NCBI RefSeq assembly: GCF_023502395.1
Contig: NZ_JAMFMB010000010.1
Span: forward strand, 80,664 to 144,663
Length of the DNA: 64,000 nt
Direction: 5' to 3'
DNA from: Ruegeria spongiae
GTDB taxonomy: Bacteria > Pseudomonadota > Alphaproteobacteria > Rhodobacterales > Rhodobacteraceae
The notes under the pieces were generated by a model. That model was not told where the DNA came from. It worked only from the letters and a program-made list of their open reading frames with translations, and ran no database searches. Made by a program: the position numbers and the translations under genes. Positions 51,029-62,372 of the stretch are shown piece after piece (position 1 is the first letter of the stretch; the number at the start of each line of letters is the position of its first letter).

Positions 51029-51699
51029 TCGGCAAGCTGACCGGGCGGCTGGATTACCGCGCGCCCGACCACATCCTGATCGACGTGCGCGGGGTGGGCT
51101 ATATCGTCTATTGCTCTGAGCGCACATTGGCGGCGCTGCCCGGTGTGGGCGAGGCCGTGTCGCTCTATACCGACATGGTGGTGCGCGAGGATCTGATGCA
51201 GCTTTATGGCTTCCCCTCGCTTGTCGAGAAGGAGTGGCACCGGCTGCTCTGTTCGGTGCAGGGGGTGGGGGCCAAGGTGTCGCTCGCCGTTCTGGGCACG
51301 CTGGGTCCCGATGGGGTTTCCCGTGCGGTTGCGCTGGGGGACTGGGCCTCGGTAAAGGCCGCCAAAGGCGTCGGGCCTAAAACGGCGCAGCGTGTGGTGC
51401 TGGACCTCAAGGACAAGGTGCCCGGTGTGATGGCGATGGGCGGCACCATTGCCGAGGCGATGGATGGCCCGACGCTGGAGGTCATAGAGCCGTCGGTCCC
51501 CGCGGCAAAGCCCAAGGCGGCCAAGCCCCCCAAACGCAATGCCACTGCACAGGCGGATGCGCTTTCGGCGCTGGGTAATCTGGGCTACGGGCCGGGCGAT
51601 GCGGCAGCCGCCGTCGCCGAGGCGGCAGGAGCCAACCCCGAGGCCGAAACCTCGGATCTGATCCGCGCGGCGCTGCAACTGCTGGCACCGAAAGGCTAA
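51025..51699 (+). CDS. ruvA: Holliday junction branch migration protein RuvA
   Basis: Binds four-way junctions and loads RuvB. A 224-residue protein with the OB-fold N-terminus ([20 protein letters not shown]), two helix-hairpin-helix motifs ([15 protein letters not shown] and [17 protein letters not shown]) and the C-terminal three-helix RuvB-binding domain ([18 protein letters not shown]). An Ala/Lys/Pro linker ([15 protein letters not shown]) joins the domains. Overlaps ruvC by 4 nt; ruvB follows 3 nt later. Confidence 0.96.
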   Translation: MIGKLTGRLDYRAPDHILIDVRGVGYIVYCSERTLAALPGVGEAVSLYTDMVVREDLMQLYGFPSLVEKEWHRLLCSVQGVGAKVSLAVLGTLGPDGVSRAVALGDWASVKAAKGVGPKTAQRVVLDLKDKVPGVMAMGGTIAEAMDGPTLEVIEPSVPAAKPKAAKPPKRNATAQADALSALGNLGYGPGDAAAAVAEAAGANPEAETSDLIRAALQLLAPKG

Positions 51700-51702
51700 G
51701 CG

Positions 51703-52722
51703 ATGATCGATGCCGACCCCAACCTCCGCCCCGAGCCCTTGCCCGAAGACAATGACCGCGCCCTGCGCCCGCAGGGTCTGAGCGAGTTCATCGGTCAGGC
51801 CGAAGCGCGCGCCAATCTGCGGGTCTTCATCCAATCCGCCCGCCAGAGGGGCGAGGCGATGGATCACACGCTGTTTCACGGCCCTCCCGGTCTGGGCAAG
51901 ACCACGCTGGCGCAGATCATGGCCCGCGAGCTGGGCGTCAGTTTCCGCATGACCTCTGGGCCGGTTCTGGCCAAGGCCGGTGATCTGGCGGCGATCCTGA
52001 CCAATCTGGAAGCGCGCGATGTGCTTTTCATCGACGAGATCCACCGCCTCAACCCGGCGGTGGAAGAGGTACTCTACCCGGCGATGGAGGATTTCGAGCT
52101 TGATCTTGTGATCGGCGAAGGCCCCGCCGCGCGCACCGTGCGGATCGAGTTGCAGCCCTTCACGCTGGTGGGTGCTACCACCCGCATGGGCCTTTTGACC
52201 ACACCGCTGCGCGACCGCTTCGGCATCCCCACACGGCTGCAATTCTACACCGTAGATGAGCTGCATGAAATCGTCACAAGGAACGCCCGCAAGCTGGGTG
52301 CCCCGGCTGATGACGCAGGCGCGCGCGAGATCGCGCGGCGTTCGCGCGGCACGCCCCGGATCGCGGGGCGTCTGCTGCGCCGGGTGGTGGATTTTGCGGT
52401 GGTCGAGGGCGACGGGCATATCACCCGTGAATTGGCCGACAGCTCGCTGACCCGGCTGGGCGTGGATAATCTGGGCCTCGACGGCGCTGATCGGCGCTAT
52501 CTGAAGCTGATCGCTGAAAACTATGCCGGTGGCCCGGTGGGTATCGAGACGCTCTCGGCGGCGCTCAGCGAAAGCCGGGATTCGCTGGAAGAGGTGATCG
52601 AGCCCTACCTGCTGCAGCAAGGCCTGATCCAGCGCACCCCGCGCGGTCGGATGCTGGCGCAAAAGGCCTGGACGCATCTGGGCCTGCCCATCCCCAAGCG
52701 GCAAAGCGATCTCTTTGGTTGA
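51703..52722 (+). CDS. ruvB: Holliday junction branch migration ATPase RuvB
   Basis: AAA+ motor that drives branch migration with RuvA. A 339-residue protein with Walker [15 protein letters not shown], Walker [30 protein letters not shown] (sensor 1 and arginine finger region) and the winged-helix C-terminus ([17 protein letters not shown]). ATG 51703 is 3 nt after ruvA. The next gene is unknown and starts 63 nt later. Confidence 0.97.
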   Translation: MIDADPNLRPEPLPEDNDRALRPQGLSEFIGQAEARANLRVFIQSARQRGEAMDHTLFHGPPGLGKTTLAQIMARELGVSFRMTSGPVLAKAGDLAAILTNLEARDVLFIDEIHRLNPAVEEVLYPAMEDFELDLVIGEGPAARTVRIELQPFTLVGATTRMGLLTTPLRDRFGIPTRLQFYTVDELHEIVTRNARKLGAPADDAGAREIARRSRGTPRIAGRLLRRVVDFAVVEGDGHITRELADSSLTRLGVDNLGLDGADRRYLKLIAENYAGGPVGIETLSAALSESRDSLEEVIEPYLLQQGLIQRTPRGRMLAQKAWTHLGLPIPKRQSDLFG

Positions 52723-52785
52723 AGCCTGGCCCGGGACATTCTATGCCACCGTCGGCAACTGTTCCGCATTCAGAAGGGGCCGGGC

Positions 52786-53406
52786 GTGACACCTGACGAG
52801 ATCGAAGCGCTTTTTACCCGCAGCAGCGGTGAGTTCAGCTTTGCCCGCTGGGGCAGACCCATCGTGCCGATTGTCTTTGGGGTCGAGGACCAGACGCTTT
52901 CGGTGGTCAAGGGCGCGTTCGAGGCGGTAGTGACATTGGCGGGCTACAAGATGGCCGAAACCGATCCGGAGCTGGGCGCCAATTGCATGGTGTTTTTCTT
53001 CCGCGATTGGGCGGAATTGCTGGAGGTGCCTGATCTGGAGCGCCTGGTGCCCGATCTGGCCTCGCTGGTAGAGCGGCTGCAAAGCGCGGATGCCAACCAG
53101 TATCGGATTTTCCGGTTCGAAGACGATGGGGCGATCCAGGCGGCGTTCGTTTTTCTGCGGATGGACAGGGAATTGTCGAAGGTGCCCGCCGAGACGCTGG
53201 CGCTCAGCCAGGTGGTGCAGACGGTGCTGCTCTGGTCTGACACCGCCTTTCGCAGGCAATCGCCGCTGGCCGTTGCTGCAGATACCACCATCCTGCGGCC
53301 TGAAATCGCCAGCCTGATCCGTGCCGCCTACGATCCGATCCTGCCGGGGTCGGCGCAGGACGCCGCCCATGCGCTCAGGCTGTTTGCCCGGATGGAGCCG
53401 CAGTAA
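52786..53406 (+). CDS. Conserved-type cytoplasmic protein of unknown function
   Basis: A 206-residue soluble alpha/beta protein with no recognised motif, signal or membrane helix. Segments such as ARWGRPIVPIVFGVEDQTL, CMVFFFRDWAELLEV and YRIFRFEDDGAIQAAFVFLR suggest a mixed fold. The start is GTG 52786 (SD unclear). The stop overlaps the ybgC start in TAATG, so it is translated with the Tol-Pal cluster. It may belong to either the ruv or tol operon; position favours tol. Confidence 0.75.
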   Translation: MTPDEIEALFTRSSGEFSFARWGRPIVPIVFGVEDQTLSVVKGAFEAVVTLAGYKMAETDPELGANCMVFFFRDWAELLEVPDLERLVPDLASLVERLQSADANQYRIFRFEDDGAIQAAFVFLRMDRELSKVPAETLALSQVVQTVLLWSDTAFRRQSPLAVAADTTILRPEIASLIRAAYDPILPGSAQDAAHALRLFARMEPQ

Positions 53407-53789
53407 TGACCCATAGCTTCCCGATCCGCGTCTATTACGAAGACACAGACATGGGCGGGATCGTCTATCACGCCAACTACCTGCGCTATATCGAGCGCGC
53501 GCGCTCGGACTGGGTGCGCAATCTGGGCAATGACCAGAACGCCATGCGCGAGGCGGGAATCGTCTGGGTTGTGCGCAAGATCGAGGCCGAGTATCTGGCC
53601 GCCGCCCGCTTTGATGACGAGTTGATCGTTGAAACCGAGATGAGCGATCTCTCGGGGGTGCGGCTGACCATGGCGCAATTGGTCAAACGCGGCGAGACCG
53701 AGATTTTCCGCGCGACGGTCACGGCGGTCTGCATGAACGGCGACGGTAAACCCGTCCGCCTCCCGGCAGAGATTCGCGCATTGCTGTAA
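53406..53789 (+). CDS. ybgC: Tol-Pal system acyl-CoA thioesterase YbgC
   Basis: A 127-residue hot-dog thioesterase, first gene of classical tol-pal operons. The active segment is YYEDTDMGGIVYHANYLRY with the catalytic Asp of the YbgC family. It hydrolyses short acyl-CoAs or acyl carrier protein in vitro; its role in the envelope is unclear. ATG 53406 overlaps the preceding stop. tolQ follows after 108 nt. Confidence 0.94.
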   Translation: MTHSFPIRVYYEDTDMGGIVYHANYLRYIERARSDWVRNLGNDQNAMREAGIVWVVRKIEAEYLAAARFDDELIVETEMSDLSGVRLTMAQLVKRGETEIFRATVTAVCMNGDGKPVRLPAEIRALL

Positions 53790-53897
53790 CAATCCTGCGC
53801 GCTGGGCTGGTTATGTTGGCAATCAGCCCCGATCTGCGATAGCGTTCGACGCAACAAAGGTCGGGAGAACCGGCAAGCAGGCAAAAAGAGCAGGTCC

Positions 53898-54593
53898 ATG
53901 GAAACAGAAACGCTGGTTCTGGCGCAGGAGATTGATTTCTCGCTGTGGGGGCTGTTTGCCCGTGCCACCTTTACCGTCAAGCTGGTCATGCTGATGCTGA
54001 TCGTGGCCTCGTTCTGGTCGTGGTCGATCATCTTTCAGAAACTCATCACCTACCGCACCGCGCGCCGCGAGGCGGGCACGTTCGACCGGGCCTTCTGGTC
54101 GGGCGAACCGCTGGACGCGTTGTTCGAAAAGATCGGGCCGCAGCCGGATGGCAGTTCGGAAAAGATATTTGCCTCGGGCATGATCGAATGGCGGCGTTCG
54201 CATCGCAACGATGGCGGCATGATCGCGGGTGCACAGGCGCGGATCGACCGGTCGATGGATGTGGCCATCGCAAAAGAGGCCGAGGGGCTGCAAAAAGGCC
54301 TGTCGATCCTGGCGACGGTCGGCTCCACCGCGCCGTTCATCGGGTTGTTCGGCACGGTCTGGGGCATCATGAACGCATTCATCGAGATTGCCGAACAGCA
54401 GAACACCAACCTCGCCGTTGTGGCGCCGGGCATTGCCGAGGCGCTGCTGGCCACCGGTCTGGGCCTGCTCGCGGCGATCCCGGCGGTGATCTTCTACAAC
54501 AAGCTGAGCGCGGATAGTGACCGGATCGTTGGCGGCTATGAGGCCTTTGCCGATGAGTTCGCCACCATCCTGTCGCGCCAGTTGGACAGCTGA
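53898..54593 (+). CDS. tolQ: Tol-Pal energy-coupling channel subunit TolQ
   Basis: Proton-channel protein of the inner membrane that with TolR powers TolA movement and outer-membrane constriction. A 231-residue protein with three helices: LVMLMLIVASFWSWSIIF near residue 40, then ILATVGSTAPFIGLFGTVWGI and GLLAAIPAVIFYN. The ATG at 53898 is preceded by AGCAGG. The 108-nt upstream spacer holds GGGCTG...CAGCCC and TTGGCA-N17-ATAGCG (53816-53844), a possible promoter. tolR starts 3 nt downstream. Confidence 0.96.
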   Translation: METETLVLAQEIDFSLWGLFARATFTVKLVMLMLIVASFWSWSIIFQKLITYRTARREAGTFDRAFWSGEPLDALFEKIGPQPDGSSEKIFASGMIEWRRSHRNDGGMIAGAQARIDRSMDVAIAKEAEGLQKGLSILATVGSTAPFIGLFGTVWGIMNAFIEIAEQQNTNLAVVAPGIAEALLATGLGLLAAIPAVIFYNKLSADSDRIVGGYEAFADEFATILSRQLDS

Positions 54594-54596
54594 GCC

Positions 54597-55079
54597 ATGG
54601 GCGCGTCGGTCCAGCAAAGCAGCGGGGGCGGCACTGGCCGCCGTCGTGGTCGCCGTCGCGGCGGACGGGCGCAGCCGATGTCCGAGATCAACGTCACGCC
54701 CTTTGTCGACGTGATGCTGGTGCTGCTGATCATCTTCATGGTGGCCGCGCCTTTGCTGACCGTTGGCGTGCCGGTGGAACTGCCCAAGACGGCCGCCAGC
54801 GCGTTGCCTTCTGACAGCGAAGAGCCGCTGACCGTCACCATCACCGCCGAGGGCGCGGTACAGATCCAGACAACGGATGTGCCGCGCGCCGAGTTGATCT
54901 CGCGCCTGCGCGCCATCGCGGCGGAACGCAGCAGCGATCAGGTGTTCCTGCGCGCCGACGGGTCCATTGCCTATGAGCAGGTGATGCAGGTGATGGGCGC
55001 GCTGAATGCCGGGGGGTTTTCGAATGTGGGGCTTGTGACCGATACCGGCGGGCCGACATTGGACGAGAGCGGAGAGTGA
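54597..55079 (+). CDS. tolR: Tol-Pal biopolymer transport protein TolR
   Basis: Partner of TolQ in the proton channel. A 160-residue protein: a basic Gly/Arg-rich cytoplasmic N-terminus (GRRRGRRRGGRAQ), a single membrane helix with the proton-carrying Asp in TPFVDVMLVLLIIFM, and the periplasmic ExbD-like domain. The basic tail is longer than in E. coli TolR. The ATG at 54597 follows TolQ by 3 nt; tolA starts 9 nt after the stop. Confidence 0.95.
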   Translation: MGASVQQSSGGGTGRRRGRRRGGRAQPMSEINVTPFVDVMLVLLIIFMVAAPLLTVGVPVELPKTAASALPSDSEEPLTVTITAEGAVQIQTTDVPRAELISRLRAIAAERSSDQVFLRADGSIAYEQVMQVMGALNAGGFSNVGLVTDTGGPTLDESGE

Positions 55080-55088
55080 GGCAGCGGT

Positions 55089-56210
55089 TTGCAGACCGGC
55101 ACCAGGATCTCGGCAGTGGCACATGTCGCGCTTATCGGCGTGGCGCTCTTTGGCGGTGCCTTCCGCTCGGAACCCCTGCCGTTTGAGGTGCAGGAGGTTG
55201 CGATCATAAGCGGCGAACAATTTGCCGCCATGACCGCCCCCAACGAGGCGCCTGAGATTATCACTGAAACCGAAGCGCCCCAGACACCCGAAGCGGAGGA
55301 AGAGGTCGCAGCACTGCCCGAGCCGGAAACGCCCGAGCCAGAGCAGACGCCGCCTGAAGTGGTTCCCGAACCCGAGCCCGAAGCAACACCCGAAGCGGTT
55401 GTCGAGACACCCGAACCCGAAGTGATCGAGGAAGCGCCCACACTGGACGCGCCGGAACCCGAGATTGCTGTCCTGCCCGCCCCGCCGGGTGAAGTCGCGC
55501 CCTCGCGCCCCGTTGACCGGGTCGCGCCGCAGCCGGTCGCCCCCCCGCCGCCGGATGCAGCGCCGGATGAGGTGGACACGCCGCCCGTTGTTGCCGAAGA
55601 AGGTGCCGATGAGCCGCGCGAGGAACAGGAAGCCACCGCGCAGGAGGAAGCGACCGACCGGATCGTGACCGAGGCCGAGGAATCCGCCGATATCGCGCCG
55701 CAACGCTCGCCGCGCCCGCCCGCCCGGCCCGAGAACCTACGCAAGCCAGTTGAAGTTGCGGAACCGGCGGAGCCTGAGCCCCAGGAAGACCCAAACCGCG
55801 AGGCAGCCGTAAATGATGCGCTGACCGAGGCGATGGGCGGGGGCGAAGAGACTGCGCCAGAACCTGCCGCCCCCGCGCCCACCGGCCCGCCGCTGACCAG
55901 CGGCGAGAAAGAGGCTTTGCGCGTTGCGGTGTCCAACTGCTGGAACGTGGGCTCGCTCTCGACCGATGCGCTTGGCACCACCGTGACAGTTGGTGTGACG
56001 ATGAACCAGGACGGGACACCCAACAATGGCTCGATCCGGATGCTGGACAGTTCCGGCGGATCGCAAGCCGCAGCCAGACAGGCATTCGAGGCGGCACGCC
56101 GGGCCATCATTCGCTGCGGGGCACGGGGCTTCAACCTGCCGGTCGAGAAATTCAGCCAGTGGCGTGATATTGAGATGACATTCAATCCCGAGAGGATGCG
56201 GATCAAATGA
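55089..56210 (+). CDS. tolA: Tol-Pal envelope-spanning protein TolA
   Basis: Spans the periplasm and contacts TolB and Pal. A 373-residue protein with an N-terminal membrane helix ([16 protein letters not shown]), a long acidic Pro/Glu-rich middle (residues about 45-250 with many PEPE units) and a C-terminal TonB-like domain (about 265-373, with [18 protein letters not shown]). The middle differs from the Ala/Lys-rich helix of E. coli TolA. The start is TTG 55089; the stop overlaps the tolB start. Confidence 0.9.
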   Translation: MQTGTRISAVAHVALIGVALFGGAFRSEPLPFEVQEVAIISGEQFAAMTAPNEAPEIITETEAPQTPEAEEEVAALPEPETPEPEQTPPEVVPEPEPEATPEAVVETPEPEVIEEAPTLDAPEPEIAVLPAPPGEVAPSRPVDRVAPQPVAPPPPDAAPDEVDTPPVVAEEGADEPREEQEATAQEEATDRIVTEAEESADIAPQRSPRPPARPENLRKPVEVAEPAEPEPQEDPNREAAVNDALTEAMGGGEETAPEPAAPAPTGPPLTSGEKEALRVAVSNCWNVGSLSTDALGTTVTVGVTMNQDGTPNNGSIRMLDSSGGSQAAARQAFEAARRAIIRCGARGFNLPVEKFSQWRDIEMTFNPERMRIK

Positions 56211-57526
56211 TGAAAATTCTGACCAGCATATTCCTGGGGGTCGCCCTTATGGCCGCCCCGGCGGTGGCACAGAACACACCGCTGCGGATAGAGATCACCG
56301 AGGGCGTGATCGAGCTGCTGCCCTTTGCTGCCCCGGATTTCGTGCCCGACACCCCAGCTGCTGCGCAATACGCCACCCAGCTGTCGCGCGTTGTGGCCGC
56401 CGACCTGACCGGAACCGGACTGTTCCGCGAGATCCCGGCAAATGCCTATATCAGCCAGGTGTCCAGCTTTGATGCGCCGGTGCAATTTGCCGACTGGAAG
56501 GCCATCAATGCGCAGGCGCTGGTGACGGGTGGAGTCAGCGTTTCAGGCAACACGCTCACTGTCCGCTTCCGAATCTGGGATGTGTTCTCGGACACCGAAC
56601 TGGGCACCGGTCTGCAATTCACCGGCACCACCGATGGCTGGCGACGGATGGCGCATAAGGTGGCCGATCAGGTCTATAGCCGGATCACCGGCGAGGGCGG
56701 CTATTTCGACAGCCGTGTGGTGTTCGTGTCCGAAAGCGGCCCCAAGGACGAGCGCCGCAAGCGGCTGGCGATCATGGATTATGACGGGGCCAATGTGCAG
56801 TATCTGACCGACAGCGCCTCGATCGTGCTGGCACCGCGCTTCTCACCCGCGGGCGACCGGGTGCTCTATACCAGCTATGAGAGCGGCGTGCCGCGCATCT
56901 ATGTACTGGATGTGGGTGCGGTTCAGCGCAATGTGCTGCCCACGCAGGAAGGCACCATGAGCTTTGCGCCGCGCTTTTCACCGGACGGGCGCAGCGTGGT
57001 CTATTCGCTGGCGCGCGGCGGCAATACCGACCTCTATCTGATGGATATCAACAGCGAGCAGAGTCGCCAGCTGACCAACGCGCCCTCGATTGAAACCGCG
57101 CCCAGCTTCTCGCCCGATGGCAGCCAGATCGTTTTTGAAAGCGACCGCTCGGGCACGCCGCAGCTTTATATAATGCCCGTCACCGGTGGCGAGCCGCGCA
57201 AGATCAGTTCGGGCAAAGGACGCTATGGCACGCCGGTCTGGTCGCCGCGCGGTGATCTGATCGCCTTCACCAAGCAAAGCCAGGGCCGGTTTCATATCGG
57301 CGTCATGCGCACCGATGGCAGCGCCGAACGCCTGCTGACCGCCTCGTTCCTGGACGAAGGGCCGACCTGGGCACCGAACGGTCGTGTCATTATGTTCACC
57401 CGCGAGACCCAGGGCGCACAGGGGCGTGCGACGCTGTATTCCGTCGATATTTCCGGGCGCAATCTGCGGCCGGTGCGCACCCCGGATGGGGCCAGCGACC
57501 CGGCCTGGTCGCCATTGCAGAAGTGA
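56207..57526 (+). CDS. tolB: Tol-Pal periplasmic propeller protein TolB
   Basis: Periplasmic protein linking TolA and Pal. A 439-residue protein: signal peptide ([22 protein letters not shown]), N-terminal alpha/beta domain (residues about 25-165) and a six-bladed WD-like propeller with repeats such as [38 protein letters not shown] and [22 protein letters not shown] 56207 or 56210 may start; the first overlaps the tolA stop. pal follows after 73 nt. Confidence 0.96.
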   Translation: MMKILTSIFLGVALMAAPAVAQNTPLRIEITEGVIELLPFAAPDFVPDTPAAAQYATQLSRVVAADLTGTGLFREIPANAYISQVSSFDAPVQFADWKAINAQALVTGGVSVSGNTLTVRFRIWDVFSDTELGTGLQFTGTTDGWRRMAHKVADQVYSRITGEGGYFDSRVVFVSESGPKDERRKRLAIMDYDGANVQYLTDSASIVLAPRFSPAGDRVLYTSYESGVPRIYVLDVGAVQRNVLPTQEGTMSFAPRFSPDGRSVVYSLARGGNTDLYLMDINSEQSRQLTNAPSIETAPSFSPDGSQIVFESDRSGTPQLYIMPVTGGEPRKISSGKGRYGTPVWSPRGDLIAFTKQSQGRFHIGVMRTDGSAERLLTASFLDEGPTWAPNGRVIMFTRETQGAQGRATLYSVDISGRNLRPVRTPDGASDPAWSPLQK

Positions 57527-57599
57527 TGCCCTCTGCGTTCACATGCGGGGGCGGCTGTGATAAAAGACGAACAACAAAAAACAAAGTGAGGCTGAGGGA

Positions 57600-58115
57600 A
57601 TGAAAGTATCGAGCAAACTGGCCGCGTTGGGCCTCGTGCTGGCCGTTGCGGCCTGCACCAACAACTCTCCATTTGCGGCGGGCGGTGGTGCCGGGGGCGC
57701 GGATGGCGCCAATGGCAGCGTCGTGCCCGGATCCCCCAGCGATCCGCGTTCACCGGCCTATTTCCAGCAGGCCGTGGGCGACCGGGTACTGTTCACGGTG
57801 AACGAATCCACACTGACCGATGCCGCCAAGGCGACCTTGCAGGGGCAGGCCGATTGGCTGTTGCAGAACACCGACTATGCCGCCCGGATCGAAGGCCATG
57901 CCGATGAACAGGGCACGCGGGAATACAACCTTGCGCTGGGCGCGCGACGCGCCAATGCGGCGCGCGAATTCCTGATCTCGCGCGGGGTTGCGGGCAACCG
58001 GATCACCACGGTGACCTACGGCAAGGAACGCCCGATCGAGATCTGCAGCCAGGAAGCCTGCTATGCCAAGAACCGGCGCGCGGTCACGGTTCTGGTTGCC
58101 AATGTGACGGGATGA
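57600..58115 (+). CDS. pal: Peptidoglycan-associated lipoprotein Pal
   Basis: Outer-membrane lipoprotein that anchors to peptidoglycan. A 171-residue protein: signal with lipobox VAAC (Cys19), a Gly/Ala/Ser linker, then the OmpA-like domain with IEGHADEQGTREYNLALG (peptidoglycan-binding Asp and Arg) and NRRAVTVLVANV. ATG 57600 follows GAGGCTGAGGG. cpoB starts 4 nt after the stop. Confidence 0.97.
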   Translation: MKVSSKLAALGLVLAVAACTNNSPFAAGGGAGGADGANGSVVPGSPSDPRSPAYFQQAVGDRVLFTVNESTLTDAAKATLQGQADWLLQNTDYAARIEGHADEQGTREYNLALGARRANAAREFLISRGVAGNRITTVTYGKERPIEICSQEACYAKNRRAVTVLVANVTG

Positions 58116-58119
58116 CAAG

Positions 58120-58965
58120 ATGCGGTTTGGCGTAATTGCCTTTGCGGCGACGATGTTGGTGGGCTCTGGGCTGAGTGGCACGGGCGCGCTGGCACAGGAT
58201 CAGCAGACCCTGGCGGATATCCGTCAGGAACTGACGGTGTTGAATGTCGAGATCCAGCGCCTCAAGCGCGAGTTTTCCACCACCGGCGCGCCGCAGACGC
58301 AGGCCTCTGGCTCGACCGTGCTGGAACGGGTCGATGCGATCGAGGCTGAATTGCAGCGTCTCACGCGCTTGACCGAACAGCTGAACCAGCGAGTTGACGG
58401 GATCGTCAAGGACGGCACCAATCGCATTGGGGACCTGCAATTCCGGCTCTGCGAGCTGGAAAGCGGATGTGACATCGCCACCTTGCCGGACAGTCCGACG
58501 CTGGGCGGTGACGTGACCACGCCGCTGGTCGCTGCGCCTGCCCCGGAACCGGCCACGCCCGAGGCGGGCGGTACCGAATTGGCGGTAGGCGAGCAGGCGG
58601 ATTTCGACGCCGCAACCAAGGCACTTGAGGCAGAGGATTACGCCCGTGCGGCAGAGCTCTATACCGCCTTTGACACCAGCTATCCCGGTAGCCCTTTGGC
58701 GGCGCAGGCGCATCTGAACCGGGGCCGGGCGCTGGATGGTCTGGGCGACACTCGCGAGGCAGCGCGCGCCTATCTGGCGAGCTTCACCAATGACTCCGCA
58801 GGGGGCACGGCGCCCGAGGCGCTCTATCAGCTTGGCGCGGCGCTGGGCCGGTTGGGGCAAAATAGTCAGGCTTGTGTGACACTTGGCGAGGTTGGGACTC
58901 GATTTCCCGGCGCAGATGCGGTATCGGCAGCCCAGAGTGAAATGACAGCTTTGGGTTGTAATTGA
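58120..58965 (+). CDS. cpoB: Cell division coordinator CpoB (YbgF)
   Basis: Periplasmic protein that couples peptidoglycan synthesis to Tol-Pal constriction. A 281-residue protein: signal peptide (ending GALAQD), a trimerising coiled coil (QTLADIRQELTVLNVEIQRL), a linker and C-terminal TPR-like repeats (DFDAATKALEAEDYARAAEL, ALYQLGAALGRLGQNSQACV). ATG 58120 is 4 nt after pal. The stop overlaps the tilS start as TTGA. Confidence 0.93.
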   Translation: MRFGVIAFAATMLVGSGLSGTGALAQDQQTLADIRQELTVLNVEIQRLKREFSTTGAPQTQASGSTVLERVDAIEAELQRLTRLTEQLNQRVDGIVKDGTNRIGDLQFRLCELESGCDIATLPDSPTLGGDVTTPLVAAPAPEPATPEAGGTELAVGEQADFDAATKALEAEDYARAAELYTAFDTSYPGSPLAAQAHLNRGRALDGLGDTREAARAYLASFTNDSAGGTAPEALYQLGAALGRLGQNSQACVTLGEVGTRFPGADAVSAAQSEMTALGCN

Positions 58966-60215
58966 TACATTTCAACGACGATCTTCTGGCGACCCTGCTG
59001 GCAGGGCTGCCGAAACCGCTGCCCGATCGGATCGGGATTGCGGTGTCGGGTGGCGGTGATTCCGTTGCCCTGCTGCATATGGCCAGCCGCGCGCTTGCGG
59101 AAACCGGCTGTACCGTTCTGGCGGCAACCGTTGATCACGGGTTGCGCCCCGAGGCGGCTGCCGAAGCCACGCAGGTCGCCGAACTGGCCGCATCCCTTGG
59201 GATCGAACACAGCATCCTGAACTGGCAGGGCTGGGACCGGCAGGGCAATCTGCAGGATCAGGCCCGCCGGGCGCGCTATCGCCTGCTGAGCGGCTGGGCG
59301 CAGGCGCAGGATATTCCGGTCCTGCTGACCGGGCACACCGCTGATGATCAAGCGGAAACCGTTCTGATGCGGCTTGCGCGCTCTTCGGGTGTCTCGGGCC
59401 TGTCTGGTATGCCTGCCATGCGTGATCTTGGTGGCGTCACGCTGCTGCGGCCGTTGCTGGGGGTCAGCCGCAAGGATCTGCGCTGCTATCTGCGACGGCA
59501 GGAACTGAGCTGGGCCGAAGACCCCTCGAATGACGACACCCGCTTTGACCGCATCAAGGCGCGTCAGGCGCTGGAAGTTCTGGCGCCACTGGGTATCACC
59601 GGTTCGGTGCTGACCGATGTGGCCCGCAACATGGCGCAGGCCCGCGAGGCGCTGGAGCGTTATGCGGAGTTCACCGCTCAGATCGCGCTTGAAACCGATA
59701 TGGGCGATGTTCTTGTCGATGCAGAGGTGTTCGCGGGGTTGCCCGAAGAGATCAGACGCCGTTTGCTGATCGGCGCCGTCTGCTGGGTGAGTGGCGAGGA
59801 ATATCCGCCACGCCGCGCCGCCATTGACGAAGCAATGGGCGCGATTGCCGCTGGAATGGGCGCAACCCTGTCGGGCTGCCGCATATTGCTGCAAAAGGGC
59901 AGCATTCGCATCTGTCGCGAACTTAGTGCCGTTGAGAACGTCGTCAGCCCCGCAGGCGAAGTCTGGGACGCACGCTGGCGCGTGTTCGGTCCCGATAGTG
60001 CCAATGCAGTGATCCGCCCGCTGGGCGAGGCAGGATTGGCGCTCTGCCCCGATTGGCGCGCCACCGGTCGCCCGCATGCGGCGCTGATCGCCTCGCCATC
60101 GGTCTGGATTGATGATAGTCTGGTCTCGGCCCCGCTGGCGGGGTTCGACAATGGCTGGGCTCTCAGCCTGATACTGGATGAAGAAGCTTTGTTTAACGCG
60201 TTTTTATCGCATTGA
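58962..60215 (+). CDS. tilS: tRNA(Ile)-lysidine synthase
   Basis: Converts C34 of the AUA-reading tRNA-Ile to lysidine, needed for correct Ile decoding. A 417-residue PP-loop enzyme with the ATP motif IAVSGGGDSVALLHMAS (about residues 24-40), a TilS-type helix (QDQARRARYRLL, TGHTADDQAETVLMRLARSSG) and a C-terminal tRNA-binding region. The TTG start overlaps the cpoB stop, so it joins the tol operon in translation. The candidate ftsH promoter covers its stop. Confidence 0.93.
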   Translation: MIHFNDDLLATLLAGLPKPLPDRIGIAVSGGGDSVALLHMASRALAETGCTVLAATVDHGLRPEAAAEATQVAELAASLGIEHSILNWQGWDRQGNLQDQARRARYRLLSGWAQAQDIPVLLTGHTADDQAETVLMRLARSSGVSGLSGMPAMRDLGGVTLLRPLLGVSRKDLRCYLRRQELSWAEDPSNDDTRFDRIKARQALEVLAPLGITGSVLTDVARNMAQAREALERYAEFTAQIALETDMGDVLVDAEVFAGLPEEIRRRLLIGAVCWVSGEEYPPRRAAIDEAMGAIAAGMGATLSGCRILLQKGSIRICRELSAVENVVSPAGEVWDARWRVFGPDSANAVIRPLGEAGLALCPDWRATGRPHAALIASPSVWIDDSLVSAPLAGFDNGWALSLILDEEALFNAFLSH

Positions 60216-60240
60216 ACCTGCCCCAATCATCTCTATTTTA
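60213..60240 (+). promoter_or_regulatory. Candidate ftsH promoter
   Basis: TTGAAC (60213-60218), 16 nt, TATTTT (60235-60240), overlapping the tilS stop. A GGCCG...CGGCC inverted repeat (60252-60273) lies in the leader, followed by AGGAG before the TTG start. Confidence 0.5.
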
Positions 60241-60293
60241 GTAGCCTAGCCGGCCGATCCCTGGTTTACGGCCGATAGTTTAGGAGACATTCC

Positions 60294-62210
<1,917 letters not shown>

Positions 62211-62234
62211 ACCCTTCACCCGGTGCAGATTTTG

Positions 62235-62263
62235 CGACGCGGCTGACGCTGCGTCGTATTTTC
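62235..62263 (+). terminator. Terminator after ftsH
   Basis: CGACGC (62235-62240), a 10-nt loop, GCGTCG (62251-62256), then TATTTTC. Confidence 0.55.
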
Positions 62264-62295
62264 GTTACCGTTGTGAACTTCTTGCCAGCGTGCCA

Positions 62296-62324
62296 TTGCG
62301 CGGCTTATGGGCCGTCCCTAGATT
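62296..62324 (+). promoter_or_regulatory. Candidate promoter of the membrane protein at 62373
   Basis: TTGCGC (62296-62301), 17 nt, TAGATT (62319-62324). It argues against the GTG start at 62325 and for ATG 62373, leaving a leader of about 42 nt. Confidence 0.5.
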
Positions 62325-62372
62325 GTGACGACTTTGCTAACCCCCACTCAATCCGGTAAGGACGCCCGTATT

